The notes beneath the pieces are model-generated. The model was not told where the DNA came from and did no database searches. It saw only the letters and a program-made list of their open reading frames with translations. Positions 48,597 through 60,065 of a DNA stretch of 64,000 nucleotides are shown one piece after another. Position 1 is the first letter of the stretch; each line of letters opens with the position of its first letter. Source of the DNA: Cryptomeria japonica (lineage: Eukaryota; Streptophyta; Pinopsida; Cupressales; Cupressaceae); NCBI RefSeq assembly GCF_030272615.1, contig NC_081405.1, positions 316,202,041 through 316,266,040 of the forward strand, in the 5' to 3' direction. The translations under genes were made by a program, and so were the position numbers.

Positions 48597-49617
48597 CTAA
48601 CAAGTGAGGTTGGGACCGGGGGAGACATGCAATCTTTCACAGAATTCCTTGTAAAGACGAATCCGCTCCTGCACCGCCAGTGTTCGTCCTCCATCGCATT
48701 CTCCGCCATTGATGGCTCTGATCGTGCTGCCAAATCCTTTTCCGTCGTGGGCAGTCATAGCTTTATGACAATTGCTGTTGATCATCCAAAACCACAGTGA
48801 AGTCTTGAATGCAACGTCTGGCTTTTGGGCAACCAAATCTGGGTTTTTCAGCAGCGGAAATCCCACATACTTTCCAGCAGCTCCGTAGTTGTAATTCCTG
48901 CAAAAAGATTGACGCACATTCATTATTTCAGATAACAAACTAATCATAAATTTTCTAGCTTACAAAATAAATCTACCAGCTCAGCTGAAGTGGCCCTCGT
49001 CCGTAGTATTGATTTCCACTCGGACAAGGATATTGTTTGGAGGGCTCGCAATAGGTGTCCTTTTCAACTTCTTCCACATAGCACAGATCTGCAAAAAGAA
49101 TATTACACTCTCATATTTCACAAACAATCATACAGTCAATTAATATACAAGTGAGAGGAGAAATATTTTCCGTACTTCCAGTCTCATGGGCGACGTTGGC
49201 AAAGAAAGCAGCAAGCTCTCTCTTGCGAACTTCAAGACTCCCGGTGGTGCCAAAGCCACCGAAATTGCTAGCTTTCGCTGCGCTGATAAAGCCATCGTAT
49301 GTGTAGAAGTTGTTTCCCACACAAGAAGCAGAAATTCCTGATTTTATCTGGTTAAAGAAGTCCTTAGTGATTATAGATTGAATTGATTCAATGGATCTAG
49401 AGGAAGTAGGAACAGAAGGGGAAGGTGGAGATTTAGCATTGCATGGGCCCTCCTGACAACCTTTTCCACAATAATCTTGAGTGCTACCACAGTAGCCATA
49501 TTTGCTGCAGCACAGTCCTTTGGCGCACCCACAATTCTGTGTTGAGCAAAATTGCGTCTCTCCAAGGATTACGACCGTGGCCATCATTAACATTAAAATC
49601 TTCCTATATGTCGCCAT
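48597..49617 (-). CDS. Class IV chitinase (hevein domain plus GH19), 3 exons
   Basis: A secreted endochitinase that would cleave beta-1,4 bonds in chitin. In plants this class acts in defence and in wall-related development. Exons by reading splice sites: 49617-49176, 49088-48977 and 48897-48597, with introns GT-AG (donors GTACGG and GTAGAT; acceptors TTTGCAG). The joined length is 855 nt, 284 codons plus stop, normal for class IV. Residues 1 to about 27 are a signal peptide. Residues 28-59 form a hevein chitin-binding domain with eight cysteines ([16 protein letters not shown]). A P and S rich hinge follows, then the GH19 domain. The first catalytic acid is E145 in VAHETG, the second probably E154 in CYVEEVEK. 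Other GH19 signatures are [16 protein letters not shown] and FKTSLWFWM. The end, GPNLTC, has no vacuolar tail, so export is likely. Intron 1 splits an Asn codon and intron 2 a Trp codon. I see no stops, frameshifts or lost motifs. Confidence 0.9.
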
Positions 49618-49666
49618 GGCTGAAATCTTCTTGGTTTAACTTGCGAATTATGTGCAGCATGTATGG

Positions 49667-49674
49667 TATATATA
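49667..49674 (-). promoter_or_regulatory. TATA box of the chitinase gene
   Basis: TATATATA lies 50 bp upstream of the start codon on the - strand, predicting a short 5' leader of about 25 nt. A TTGAC core (49765-49769), the kind bound by WRKY factors, lies about 150 bp upstream of the ATG. Confidence 0.55.
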
Positions 49675-51750
49675 GGTCTAGAGGAAGCTCTGATTTATGA
49701 GTGCGTTCCTTAAAGATACTGTAAACAGGTAAACTCTCGTCTAAAATTCTTGTCCTTAGTGACCTTGACTAGTTATATTTAATGGCGGTATGGCCCTACT
49801 AAGATACTTGGGTTATCAACATATTTATAATGTTTGGGAAGATTCTATCACATGAAAGGGAGAATTCTAAGGGATTTTAGATAGACCTTATTAGTTCCTG
49901 CCCTTTCAAGGAACTATTGGGGAGGGTTAATTTTAACATTCGAATAGTTTTTCATTGCTGCAACCAATCAAGTTTCATACAAGAAATTTCATGAAATGCA
50001 GTGTCTCCATTTTGCAATGTTTAAATATTCGAAAGTAATCAAATTTTAATCAAAATGCATTAATAAAAGAATTTGTTGTCATCTTATTGGATGAAATTAT
50101 TGGAGCGTTATGGATGCCTTGAAATGCTTAAACTGCTTATTCGCTAGTTATTCGGTCACTACAGGATTGCAGAGGGGAGTAGGTTGACAATAACAGTTGG
50201 CCTATAGGCAATAGAAGGTGTGAAAACCTAGTCTTACGTTGGCTGTGAATTGTTTATTTCACAGCACGATGCACGACACGAAGATGTCCAGGTAGAGGTA
50301 GCTTCGTCCGATAACCAGAAGGCAAGCAGAAGAGATCATCAAGGTGGAAGGCGGGATAAGGGCGGTCCAACTAGCCAATCATATAGCACCGCCCTATCTC
50401 GATATGGGAACGCCGGCCGGGCACAGCACTGAAGCGAAAGGTCCCAGATCTCACAAGGTACAGAGAATTGCCACCTGGCACATTTATTAGTTGGGGCAGA
50501 GAGAGCCCTCTCCGGGGCATTCATTCCAAATTCAGGCATGTTGTTGTTACCTCATTTCAAAAGGCATGTGTGAAGTCTCCAGACCACAACCTTCTTTGCA
50601 GCATTGGGCAGGAACTGCGCTGCCCTGCAGCACTTGTTATCAAATAGGATTGTCATATTTAGGGATTCTTTTTTGGGTGTTTTAAATTGTATTTCTAAAG
50701 GTGTTTTTTTATTTTTATATTGAAAAAAGAGAGAACATCTAATTAATATAAGATTTGGATTAGTTTTCACATAAATGTAAAAAAATATTGTTATATAGAT
50801 ATTTATTTAATATTTATTTATATGAATTTAAAAACAAAATGATTTTTGGGTCAATATTTGGATATAAAAAATTTCACATTGATCATGAGATGTACATGGG
50901 ACGTTTTTGCAGGTTCTTAATATTGGTAATTCTATATGGTAATCATTTTTTGTTGATTGTTAATTGACATCTATGGAATTGGACATGGTGCATTGGACAA
51001 TGTTTGGCTTTAGGATGTTGAGTTGAATTTCACTAAACACATTTCACATTATCTTTAATTTGTGATCCATGTTCTTCAAAGGTCACAAGTTTAAAATTAG
51101 ATTAACTTGAGGAAGAAAAAATAAATAGGAATGAATGTTTTCAAATTAAATTGTGTAATATTAACTTATGTGACCATTTTTTGCACTATTAATTGTTCCT
51201 TAAGAGTGAAGATATAACAATATTGCTATTGGGAAATAGCCATACATTCTTACTAGAATACAATTGTTTTTATGCTACCTAGCCTATGCTACAATAAATT
51301 ATAGTTAATGGAACATATAAATAATACTTAATTCAATTATAAATATATACTAATAATCATATTATTATTACAATAATATTATCAATTGAAAAACATTTCA
51401 TGTAACAACATTGACAACTCCAATTTCTATCACTACTAATATAACAATGATTTATTCCATATAATTTATTATATTTTAAAATTACAAAATCAATTTTATC
51501 TCATAAAAATTTAAGCAGAATCTCTTTTAAATAAAGATATAACTAGAATGTAAACTATATTAAATTCTAATATTACAAATAAATATTGTCAAATGAACTA
51601 ATAACGTTAACAGGCACTGATAATTAACATAAATTTTGTTTGATTGTCATAGAGAGGCCAAACTTGAGTGATCGTTGATAAGCACCTGGGCTTGGACTGT
51701 TTGGGCACAAGCAGGCTGTAAATCAGTGGCGACAGATACAAACAGTTTAA
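49675..51750. other. Region upstream of the chitinase, no recognised gene
   Basis: About 2 kb. A GC-richer island at 50160-50640 contrasts with AT-rich surroundings. Its open frames (50250-50432 +, 50539-50339 -, 50491-50685 +) are short and match no family I know. The rest is AT-rich and without repeats that I can pair. Confidence 0.5.
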
Positions 51751-51805
51751 CCAAGCATTTTAACCAAGGTTAATGCCGGCCATTTGGCTTTGTAAAAATC
51801 GTACA

Positions 51806-52143
51806 TAGCAGTCGTTTATGAAGAGAATTAATATGTTCTCCAATAAATCCAGATCTGTTGAAAGGTTTATATTTAAAAAGCAAAAAATTCATTCGTTTAG
51901 AATGAGGGTTCCTTTTGAAAACGACTCCTGCCAGTAGAAGAAGATCGGTGATAGTGAGGATTGGCCACAATTTTTAGCAGTCGTTTATGAAGAGAATTAA
52001 TATGTTCTCCAATAAATCCAGATCTGTTGAAAGGTTTATATTTAAAAAGCAAAAAATTCATTCGTTTAGAATGAGGGTTCCTTTTGAAAACGACTCCTGC
52101 CAGTAGAAGAAGATCGGTGATAGTGAGGATTGGCCACAATTTT
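51806..52143 (+). repeat. 169-bp tandem duplication within copy A
   Basis: Copies 51806-51974 and 51975-52143 are almost identical and begin TAGCAGTCGTTTATGAAG. Copy B has a single diverged unit near 58080-58215. Confidence 0.9.
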
Positions 52144-53259
52144 TAAGATGCAATGTCTATACATTTATAGGTATTCGTCTGATTCAAACAAATAAATGTT
52201 TTTGAATGCACTCGCCAGCGCAGATCACAAGTGCTTGTGTTTAAATTTTATGATGTAGTTATTTATAGTGTATATAAATTTAATTTTATTATAATAATGC
52301 CTTGCAACCATTCAGCATAATAGTTATTTTATTAAGGTAGATTGAATGGTTAATTGAAATTTTTAAACATTTATAATGGGCGATGTTTATTAGTATTATT
52401 AAAGATTTTTTATTGGTTCAATATTATTATAATTAACAATCATTTAATTATATGTATCACAATTTATTTTATTAAGTGGGTTGAATGTTTATTTGATCAT
52501 ATATTAATTAATCAGAAATTTATAATCAAAGTCTTTATTAATATTGTTAAAGGTTTTTTATTGATTGAAAAATATTTGAAGTACCAGAATAATTATTTTT
52601 CTAAGATGGATTGAATGCACATTTGACCATAAATAGTAATTAATTGAAATTTTATTATATTAATAATCAAAGGTGTTTACTAGTACTAATAAAGTTTTTT
52701 AAATTGGTTGGATAATATTACAAGTAATAATAAATTGGTACTATGCATCGAAACAATTATTTTACCATGGAGATTGAATGAAAATTTGATCATAAATATT
52801 TATTAATTGAAATTTAAAAATATTTATTGTCACATGTGTATCTAATAAGGAGGGATAAACAATATAATTATATATGATTATGTATAAAAGTTTTTTTCAT
52901 GTTGAGATACTGTAAATCTAATATCATGTGTAAATATTAAATATTAATTAAAATATCATATATTGATAGTAAATATTTTAGAGTATCATAAAATTAATTG
53001 GCTTTCCAAAATTAATGACCATTAATCTTTAGAAAGTTGTTTTATGAACTCATTCAATGCCTCTAGATATTCTTTCAATTTATTTATTTATTTTTTATAA
53101 AGATAAGTGGGTTTTACAAGGACCCGAAACCTAAATTTTGACAACTGTCGGCCAATAGCCAAACTGGTAAGAAACAGTAGCAAAACAGGGGAGCAACCTG
53201 AGGCAGAAACAAAAACAAAGGAACCACAGACAAACAAGCCAAAACAAAAGAAAAATCTC

Positions 53260-54792
53260 TCAGTTAAGAGAGAGCACCAGATCTTTGTTCTTTTGAATGG
53301 AAATCCTGTTGATTTCCTCAAGCTCCTCCATGATGAATCTGGAGGTACCCTTCTTGTTGCTTCTGCTCCTGGTTCTGGAACTAAGTCCAGTGGTTTTGGT
53401 GTCTCTAGCAGCCATATCATCTCCTCCAATATCTTTCACCAGTTCACTGTGATAGGATCTATAATCAACAACCATGGCATTAATCTTTTCAAGCCCCTCA
53501 TTGCTGTTGTTCATGGCTTCTTTCGTACTGTCGACCAGGTTTTTGAGATTTTTCTTAATCTCGGCCATGGATTTCTCCACCTTATCAATCCTTTGTTCAT
53601 GATTGCATTTCGTCACTTCGACATTCTGGGAGAGTATTTGTGTCATAATCGTGAGATTCTCCAGTTTGCTCAGCTCAGGGGAAGTAGTGAAAATATCAAT
53701 AATTTCTTTAACCCCCATTTTATGGGTGTCAATTTAATGTTCAACCCACTTCCAACAACTCTCCTAGCTTCTGGTAGCTTCCATGACTAGATTCATCCAA
53801 CTACCAACCTTCTGATTTCCATAGCTCTCTTCATTGGCTATGGTCCCCTATTTTTCTTTCTGGACATTGATAGCGATGTCCAGTTTAATCCCTTGGTCCG
53901 TAATCTTCAGGCTATGATCCTTAGCTACTAATTTTTTCTTTTTGGTGAGGGGCTCGGCCTTAGAGATTAGTTTGCTGTTGGTTTTGTATTTGCTAGCTAC
54001 CCATCTAGGGGGATTCTTACTGATGAACATCTGAGGAGTGACCATCATCTCCCCTTCATCCATAGGTTCATATTTAGGGTCATCAACAAGAACCCCACTT
54101 TCTTCGAGGTCCATTTCTGAGTTAGAGACATCTTGGACCTCCATCTACAGGTCAATCTCAACAAGAGGGGGCACAATTTCAATGGATTTAGCGTGCTCCA
54201 TGGTAAGGAAAATAAGTCCCTCATGGAGAACAGGGTTGTTAGGGTTCTCCAGATGTTTTTCCAGACTATTTTCAAGGGAGGAGGCCAGACAGAAGGGAAC
54301 AAAGATGATTTTACCGTGTCAAAAATGATTTAAGATAGTGAAATGGTAGAAAAAGATGCTTACATACCTACCATCAAGGGTGATATACCTCATTATAAAC
54401 TCAACCATGTTAGCCCAAAGGGCCATGAGGTATTTTCTATTATAGCCGCCATCGACCATCTTGGTGACTCTAGAGCACTCCTTGTCATTATCAAAGAAAC
54501 TCGATAAGTCCTCCTCCCCAGTTTTTCTATCCTTGTAAAATCTTTTTCCAATCATCGCTAGACCAGTGACCGTCACCACCAAAGTTTCATCAATCTGATA
54601 ATTGACACCATAAGCCCTGAGACTCCCTTTTTTACATCTGTTAACAAAGGCCTCTGTAAGTAGAGGAGAGGGGTCGTGAAGCCGGTCCAAGTAGGGGATG
54701 AGACCACCATCAACGACTTCATGCCAGACATCTTTATTCTTCTTCCACTTCTCGCAAGTAGAGGGATCTTGTCTATTCTTATCTCCTCCCAT
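53260..54792 (-). pseudogene. Uncharacterised coiled-coil protein gene, broken
   Basis: The frame opens at MGGDKNRQDPS (54792). Its N-terminal half (about 160 residues) is a globular-looking segment with PYLDRLHDPSPLL, LVVTVTGLAMIGKRFYKD and MRYITLDGRYVSIFFYHF. A TGA follows LNHF (probably a former Arg codon) and a TAG near 54145 replaces a probable Gln. The frame continues through an acidic stretch to 53848, then, after further stops, a coiled-coil piece at 53718-53260 rich in E, K and N. I do not recognise a named domain. The layout resembles unnamed plant proteins I associate with repeats, but that is memory, not evidence. It sits directly downstream of the LINE RNase H, in the same direction. 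Confidence 0.45.
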
Positions 54793-55004
54793 TATGCTCC
54801 TAGTTGCCAAATAGTAGGAGATGGGGCTCACTAACACCAACCCATTGCAGAAAATGGGCCACACCCAAAGGATATCCAAATAGTAGTAGAAAAACCACAC
54901 AATGAGATAGGAAATCCAGTCGCCGAGGAGGTTTCTAGATCTTTGATTAGGGAAAAATAAAAAGAGTCATTTCCCCATCAAGTTAGCCATGGCATAATGA
55001 GGGG

Positions 55005-55815
55005 TCATTGATTAATGCAGTAATCATTACATGACAGATCACACAGATTTTTGGGGAAAGCATCCCTGCTACTCCACCAGTTAGTTGCCATGTATCCCAC
55101 CGCTAGATTGTCTAGTAGATCCGCTACCTTATTGCCTTCCCAGTATATGTGTGAGATTTTGAAATCTGTCAGCTCATTAATTATATTTCAGCAATCCTTG
55201 ATTAGGCTGGCAATTGTCCAGCTAGGATCCATGTGTCCACTCAAGCAGCTGATAGTTTTTAGCGAGTTAGACTCCAACCACACTTTAGTAAAGCCTTCTC
55301 TTTTAGCCATGTGTAACCCAATGTGGGCAGCATTGGTTTCCGTGTAGTGGTTATTTTGGGTACCCATGGGGAATGCCACTGCGAAAACCAGTAGACCAAA
55401 GTGATTCCTAGCCACTCCCTCGCACCCGGCCAACCCAAGATTTCCTTTAGCCACCCCATCCACATTGATTTTGATCCACCCCATAGGGGGACGATACCAT
55501 ATAACATTTTGTCTACACTGCTTGGTTTTGTGGATTGGGTTGGCAATATTCCAATCAATTTTCCATCGATTGATAGTATCGCAATCCTCCTAGAGAGTAG
55601 GGATTGGGGAGTCATTCTTTCTACTGGGACAGGAGTGGAGAAAGTTCTCTTTGATAGCATTGTGAATTCTAGCTGCCACAACAAAAGCATGAGTTTCCAA
55701 ATACCTAAAGACTCTATTGTTTCTTTCTTCCCAGATGCCTGAGGAAATATGTGGAAGAGATAAATTCCAGAGAACACCTAAGGCCTAATTATGAAATGGG
55801 CATTTCCATTCAAAC
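55005..55815 (-). pseudogene. LINE ORF2 C-terminal fragment with RNase H
   Basis: Read on the - strand, it begins with the segment typical before RNase H in plant LINEs (GIWEERNNRVF near 55735). After one TAG comes RNase H: MGWIKINVDGVAKGN (first Asp), NHYTETNAAH (Glu), and WLESNSLKTI, where the third acidic residue appears changed from Asp to Asn. It ends NDYCINQ and TGA at 55005. RT and endonuclease are absent, so this is a 5'-truncated remnant. Confidence 0.7.
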
Positions 55816-56562
55816 CACATTCACAATATTTGAGACATTTTATTATCATTCTTTTAGGAAAAATAAAAGAAAATTATATTGAAATATCCTTAGAGTATGT
55901 TATAATACAATGTTTTCCAAATGACCAAAGAAATACAAATAAAATAAGAAGAAAGAAAACCCAAATGGATTTTCCTCTATCTCGTCTCCAATATAAACCC
56001 AGAGAGCCCATCAAGTAGTCACGAGCCATAAAAGGGGAGGTCCTTATTAGTATGAATAGAAAAAATGACTTATTGATCATGCCAAAAAATCAAGAAAGTC
56101 TATAACTCTTAAGGAAAGATTGATGGGCTTCCTTGTCACCTGATAAAATGTTTAATTCAAGAAACCTTTTCTTGATATGAACACCCCTTTATAAAAAAAT
56201 AACACCTGTTAGAAGTTAGTTATTTATTTTAAATAAAAATAGGATGTATAATTTCTTTTTTGTACAAAATCCAAAACTAACATGATCTTGATTAAAAAGG
56301 AAAGTGTGATGTGCTAGAAACAAATCCTTTTGAGAGAAATTAGAGACATGTTATTGGATTGTCAAATTCTATCAACTTTGGAGATAATGGTTTGAACCCT
56401 CTCAACTTTGAAACATGTACCTTGTTATCCATTCTATTGTGTACTAGTCAAGATACCCATCATGAAATTTATTACTAGTCATAACCTCTAGATGTGGCAC
56501 TCCAAAAAGGGAAATTTTAATAACTTCAAATCTATTTTATGATTAAAAATATTGATGAACAA

Positions 56563-57290
56563 TTTCATGTATTAAAAGTGCTGGTAGAGGCAAAGGCCCA
56601 AGGAAACAAATAGGCAATGGAGGAAAAGGATGTGAGGGTTTGGAAGGCTACTCTTGATATGGTAGAGAAATTGGATAAATGGAGAAAGGTCAAGGTGATG
56701 CTGAAAAATGTTAATGAAAAAATGTCTCAAAGGATCGAGAGGAATACAATGGCTAAGATGAAGGAGAACCAAGAGCTCCTAAAGACAAGAGTTGAGGAAA
56801 TGTTTATGTTGAGCTAAGAGATGGAATTAAAGAATTTGGCCTCCTTACATGCTATACATGATAAAATAGAATAAAGGCGAAGCAGAAGAGAGACATGGAG
56901 CCTCTCTCTACAATGATGGATAACCTCACCTCTCTGGTCAAGGTTACCACAAAGTTAGGCATTCTAGCCTCTGTAAGAGATTTGAACAAAAAATATTTTC
57001 TTTTATAAATAAGAAAAGTGTTGTGTAATAAATGGCAGGAGGATAATGCCCTTTCTTAGTAGACCATTTCTTCATGTCTTTGGTGGGTTGCTAGTTATTT
57101 TTTGTTTTTTGGCTCTTTCTCTAATCTTTTTCTAGTCGTCTATTGGTTTCTAGTGTGTTTTGGTGTCCTATGCTTTTTGGCTGGGTGTGCACTCCTCATA
57201 CATCCCAGGTAGTTGTTGTTTAGTGGATATGTAAACATTCAAGCCTATCCCACTTTAGTTGATAAAAAATTTATGTATTTGATTTTCGGT
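56563..57290 (+). pseudogene. Coiled-coil ORF remnant with LINE-like tail, copy A
   Basis: An open piece at 56617-56817 reads EEKDVRVWKATLDMVEKLDK and onward, K and E rich with regular leucines. After a stop it continues with diverged coding-like sequence (LHAIHDKIE, TSLVKV, RPFLHVFGG) to about 57130. It ends near 57270 with TTGATAAAAAATT. No known domain. The copy B counterpart is 60066-60760. Confidence 0.4.
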
Positions 57291-57325
57291 ACAAACTCTA
57301 CTTCTTTTAGTTTTAATTAGAATTT

Positions 57326-57386
57326 TTTTTATTATGGAACAAATAGGTTTTGAACGGACCCAAAACCCTTTAACAAAAAGCTACAG
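57326..57386 (-). mobile_element. 61-bp LINE tail with 16-bp target duplication
   Basis: It is flanked by the exact repeat GTTTTAATTAGAATTT (57310-57325 and 57387-57402). Copy B has one such site (GTTTTAATTAAAATTT near 60793) and no insert. On the - strand the insert reads TTTTGGGTCCGTTCAAAACC and then an A-rich end, like the tail at 53100. Confidence 0.85.
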
Positions 57387-58627
57387 GTTTTAATTAGAAT
57401 TTGTTGGCATCATGCATACTATTATTTTTCAAGAAGATATTTAGGACAAACATTAATAAGAAGTGTACCACATGAATTTCTTTAGTTAGTTCTAATTTCT
57501 GATGAAGTAGATTTAAGTCGTTCTTAGAAATTTAAATATTTTTTAAATTTTATCTTGATGTACTCTTGTTTTCTAATTACTTAATGATGTATAGTGTAGT
57601 TTAACATTTCTCTTTTAGATTTCAAAGTAAGTTGATGAAATTATCTTAAATTGTATTAATTCTCTACATTTTACTTATTCTACTAAACTAGGAAGAGTTG
57701 GTTATGTTAAAAATTATTTTATTATTATTGTAGATGCACACATGCATCCATTATTATTCATTTTTTAGTAGCATCCATGGGTGGTACACTTTAGCAATAT
57801 CAATCCTAACTATGTGACTTAAGAGAGTAATTGTGTCACTAATCTTCTACCAAAATCTTCTTTGACATGTAAAGTTTATAGTTTTTGGATTAAATAATCA
57901 ATTTTTATTTATAATTCTAGTACACTAATCAACAAGAGCCCTAGAATATTCTCTTTATGGATACACGAGTATTTTTATGAAAGAATCCCTTGGAGGGATA
58001 TTTAACATATCTTCAATATCCAAGCATTTTATCCAAGGTTAATGCCGCCCGTTTGGCTTTGTAAAAATCGTACATATATAGCGGTCGCTTATGAAGAGAA
58101 TAAATATGTACTCCAATAAATGCAGCTCTGTTGAAAACGACGCCTGCTCAGATGTTTTCCTCACCTTGTGATGTCCAAAGTAGAAGAAGATCGCTGATAG
58201 TGAGGATTGGCCACATTTTTATACATGCAATGTCTATACCTTTATTTAAGGTATTCGTCTGATTCAAACAAATAATTGTTTTTGAATGGACTCGCCAGCC
58301 CAGATCACAAGTGCTTGTATTTCAATTTTCTTATCCAATAATTTATAATGTATATAAATTTAATTTTATCAATATTAAAGAGACAACATAAATAAACAAA
58401 TAATAAATGAAGATTTTAATGGTTGAATATTATTATAAGTAATAATAGATTAATTGAAATTTAAAAATATTTATCATGAGAGATGTGTATTAGTATTATT
58501 AAAGATTTTTTATTGGTTCAATATCAATATATTTAATAATCATTTAATAATATGAATCATAATTTATTTTATTAAGGTGGGTTGAATATATATTTGATCA
58601 TATATATGAATTAATTAGAAAATTAAA

Positions 58628-58719
58628 GGGCTTGGTCCATGTTCGTTTTGCTTTTGTTGCTGGTTTTGGACTTTAATGCTTATTTTCTGTTTACCCATTT
58701 ACCTTAATCAAAAACCAAA
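58628..58719 (+). mobile_element. 92-bp LINE or SINE tail in copy B
   Basis: It is flanked by AAAATTAAA (58619-58627 and 58720-58728). Copy A lacks the insert near 52515. It begins GGGCTTGGTCCATGTTCG and ends CAAAAACCAAAA. Confidence 0.75.
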
Positions 58720-60065
58720 AAAATTAAATATTTATAATCAGTCTTTATTAATATTGATAAAAAATTTTTATTGTTTGAATAATATTTTAAGTAATAATCA
58801 ATTGGTACTAGGTATCAGATTAATTATTTTGCTATGATGGATTGAATGCACATTTGATCATAAATAGTGATTAATTCAAATTTTATTATATTAATAATCA
58901 AAGGTGTTTACTAGTATTAGTAAAGTTTTTTTAAATTTCATGGATAATATTATAAATAATAATAAATTAATACTATGCATCGAAACGATTATTTTATAAT
59001 GGAGTTTGAATGAAAATTTGATCATAAATATTGATTATTTGAAATTTAAAAATATTTATAGTCACAAGTGTATCTAGTAAGGAGAGATAAACAATATAGG
59101 TTTCTATGATTTTGTATATAAGCAAATTTTCATGTTGAGCTATTGTAAATGTACTATCTTGTGAAAATATTAAATATTAATTAAAATATCATATATTGAG
59201 AGTAAATATTTTAGAGTATCATAACATTAATTAGGTTTCAAAAATTAATGACCATTTAGCTATACAAATTTTGTTAAATGAACTCATATGATGCCTCTAG
59301 ATATTCTTTCAAAGTTTTTGTTTGTTGTTATATTATAAAGTTTGTTATGTAATATTTGAGATATTTTATTAGCATGATTTTAGGAAAAAAAAAAGAAAAC
59401 TATATTAAAATATTCTTAAAACGTGTTATAATACAATGATTTCCAAATGACCAAAGAAATACAAATAAAATAAGAAGAAAGAAAACCCAAATGGATTTTA
59501 AACCATCTCATCTCCAATAGAAACCTAGAGAGCCCATCAAGTAGTCACAAACCCTAAAAGGGGAGGTTGTTACTAGTTTGAATAGAAATAATAACTTATT
59601 GAGCATGCCAAAAAATAAAGAAAGTCCATAACTCTAAAGGAAAGATTGATGAGATTCCTTGTCACCAGATAAAATGTTAAATTTAAAAAACCTTTTCTTG
59701 ATGTTAAAACCCCTTTATGAAAAAATTACACTCGTTAGAAGTTAGATATTTATTTTAAAGGAAAATAGGATGCATAATTTTTATTTTGTACAAAAGCCAA
59801 AACAAATATGGTCTTGATTAAAAATGAAGGTGTGATGTGCTAGAAACTAATCCTTTTAGGAGAAAATAGAGATATGCTATTGGAATGTTAAAATCTATCA
59901 AATTTGGAGAAGATGGTTTGAACCCTCTCAACTTTGAAACATACACCATGCCATCCATTCTATTATGTACCGGTTGAGCTATTAATCATGAAATTTATTA
60001 CTAGTCGTAACCTCTAGGTATGGCACTCCCAAATGGACAAGTTTTAGAACTTCAAATATATTTTT

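Larger units (their letters stand above)
53086..55826 (-). mobile_element. Composite LINE-like insertion in copy A
   Basis: A block absent from copy B. On the - strand it begins with the 3' part of a LINE ORF2 (55815-55005), continues into an uncharacterised protein frame (54792-53260), and ends with a LINE-type tail, GGTTTCGGGTCCTTG, then T/A-rich sequence. That tail resembles the tail of the short LINE piece at 57326-57386 (GGTTTTGGGTCCGTT). Exact ends and a target duplication could not be fixed because the left edge is low-complexity. Confidence 0.55.
51751..58019 (+). repeat. Direct duplication, copy A (interrupted)
   Basis: It starts CCAAGCATTTTAACCAAGG and matches copy B (58020 onwards) in order: 51751 to about 53080 against 58020 to about 59340, then about 55828-57520 against about 59345-60934. 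The 53086-55826 block has no counterpart in B and is a later insertion. The tail 57520-58019 would match B sequence beyond the LINE, outside the window. The function of the duplicated DNA is unknown. Confidence 0.75.

Noticed and set aside
50250-50685. Small genes upstream of the chitinase
   Set aside because: Overlapping short frames on both strands, no domain, and no clear start or splice context.
51770-52139. Two identical 66-80 codon frames on the - strand
   Set aside because: They come from the 169-bp tandem repeat. Copy B does not keep the frame.
54250-54345. Possible intron in the broken gene at 53260-54792 (GTATGTAAGC to a pyrimidine-rich stretch and AG)
   Set aside because: Reading straight through gives sensible protein (YVSIFFYHFTILNHF, a TGA that is probably a former CGA, then coding-like sequence to HLENPNNPV), so a mutated continuous frame is simpler than an intron.
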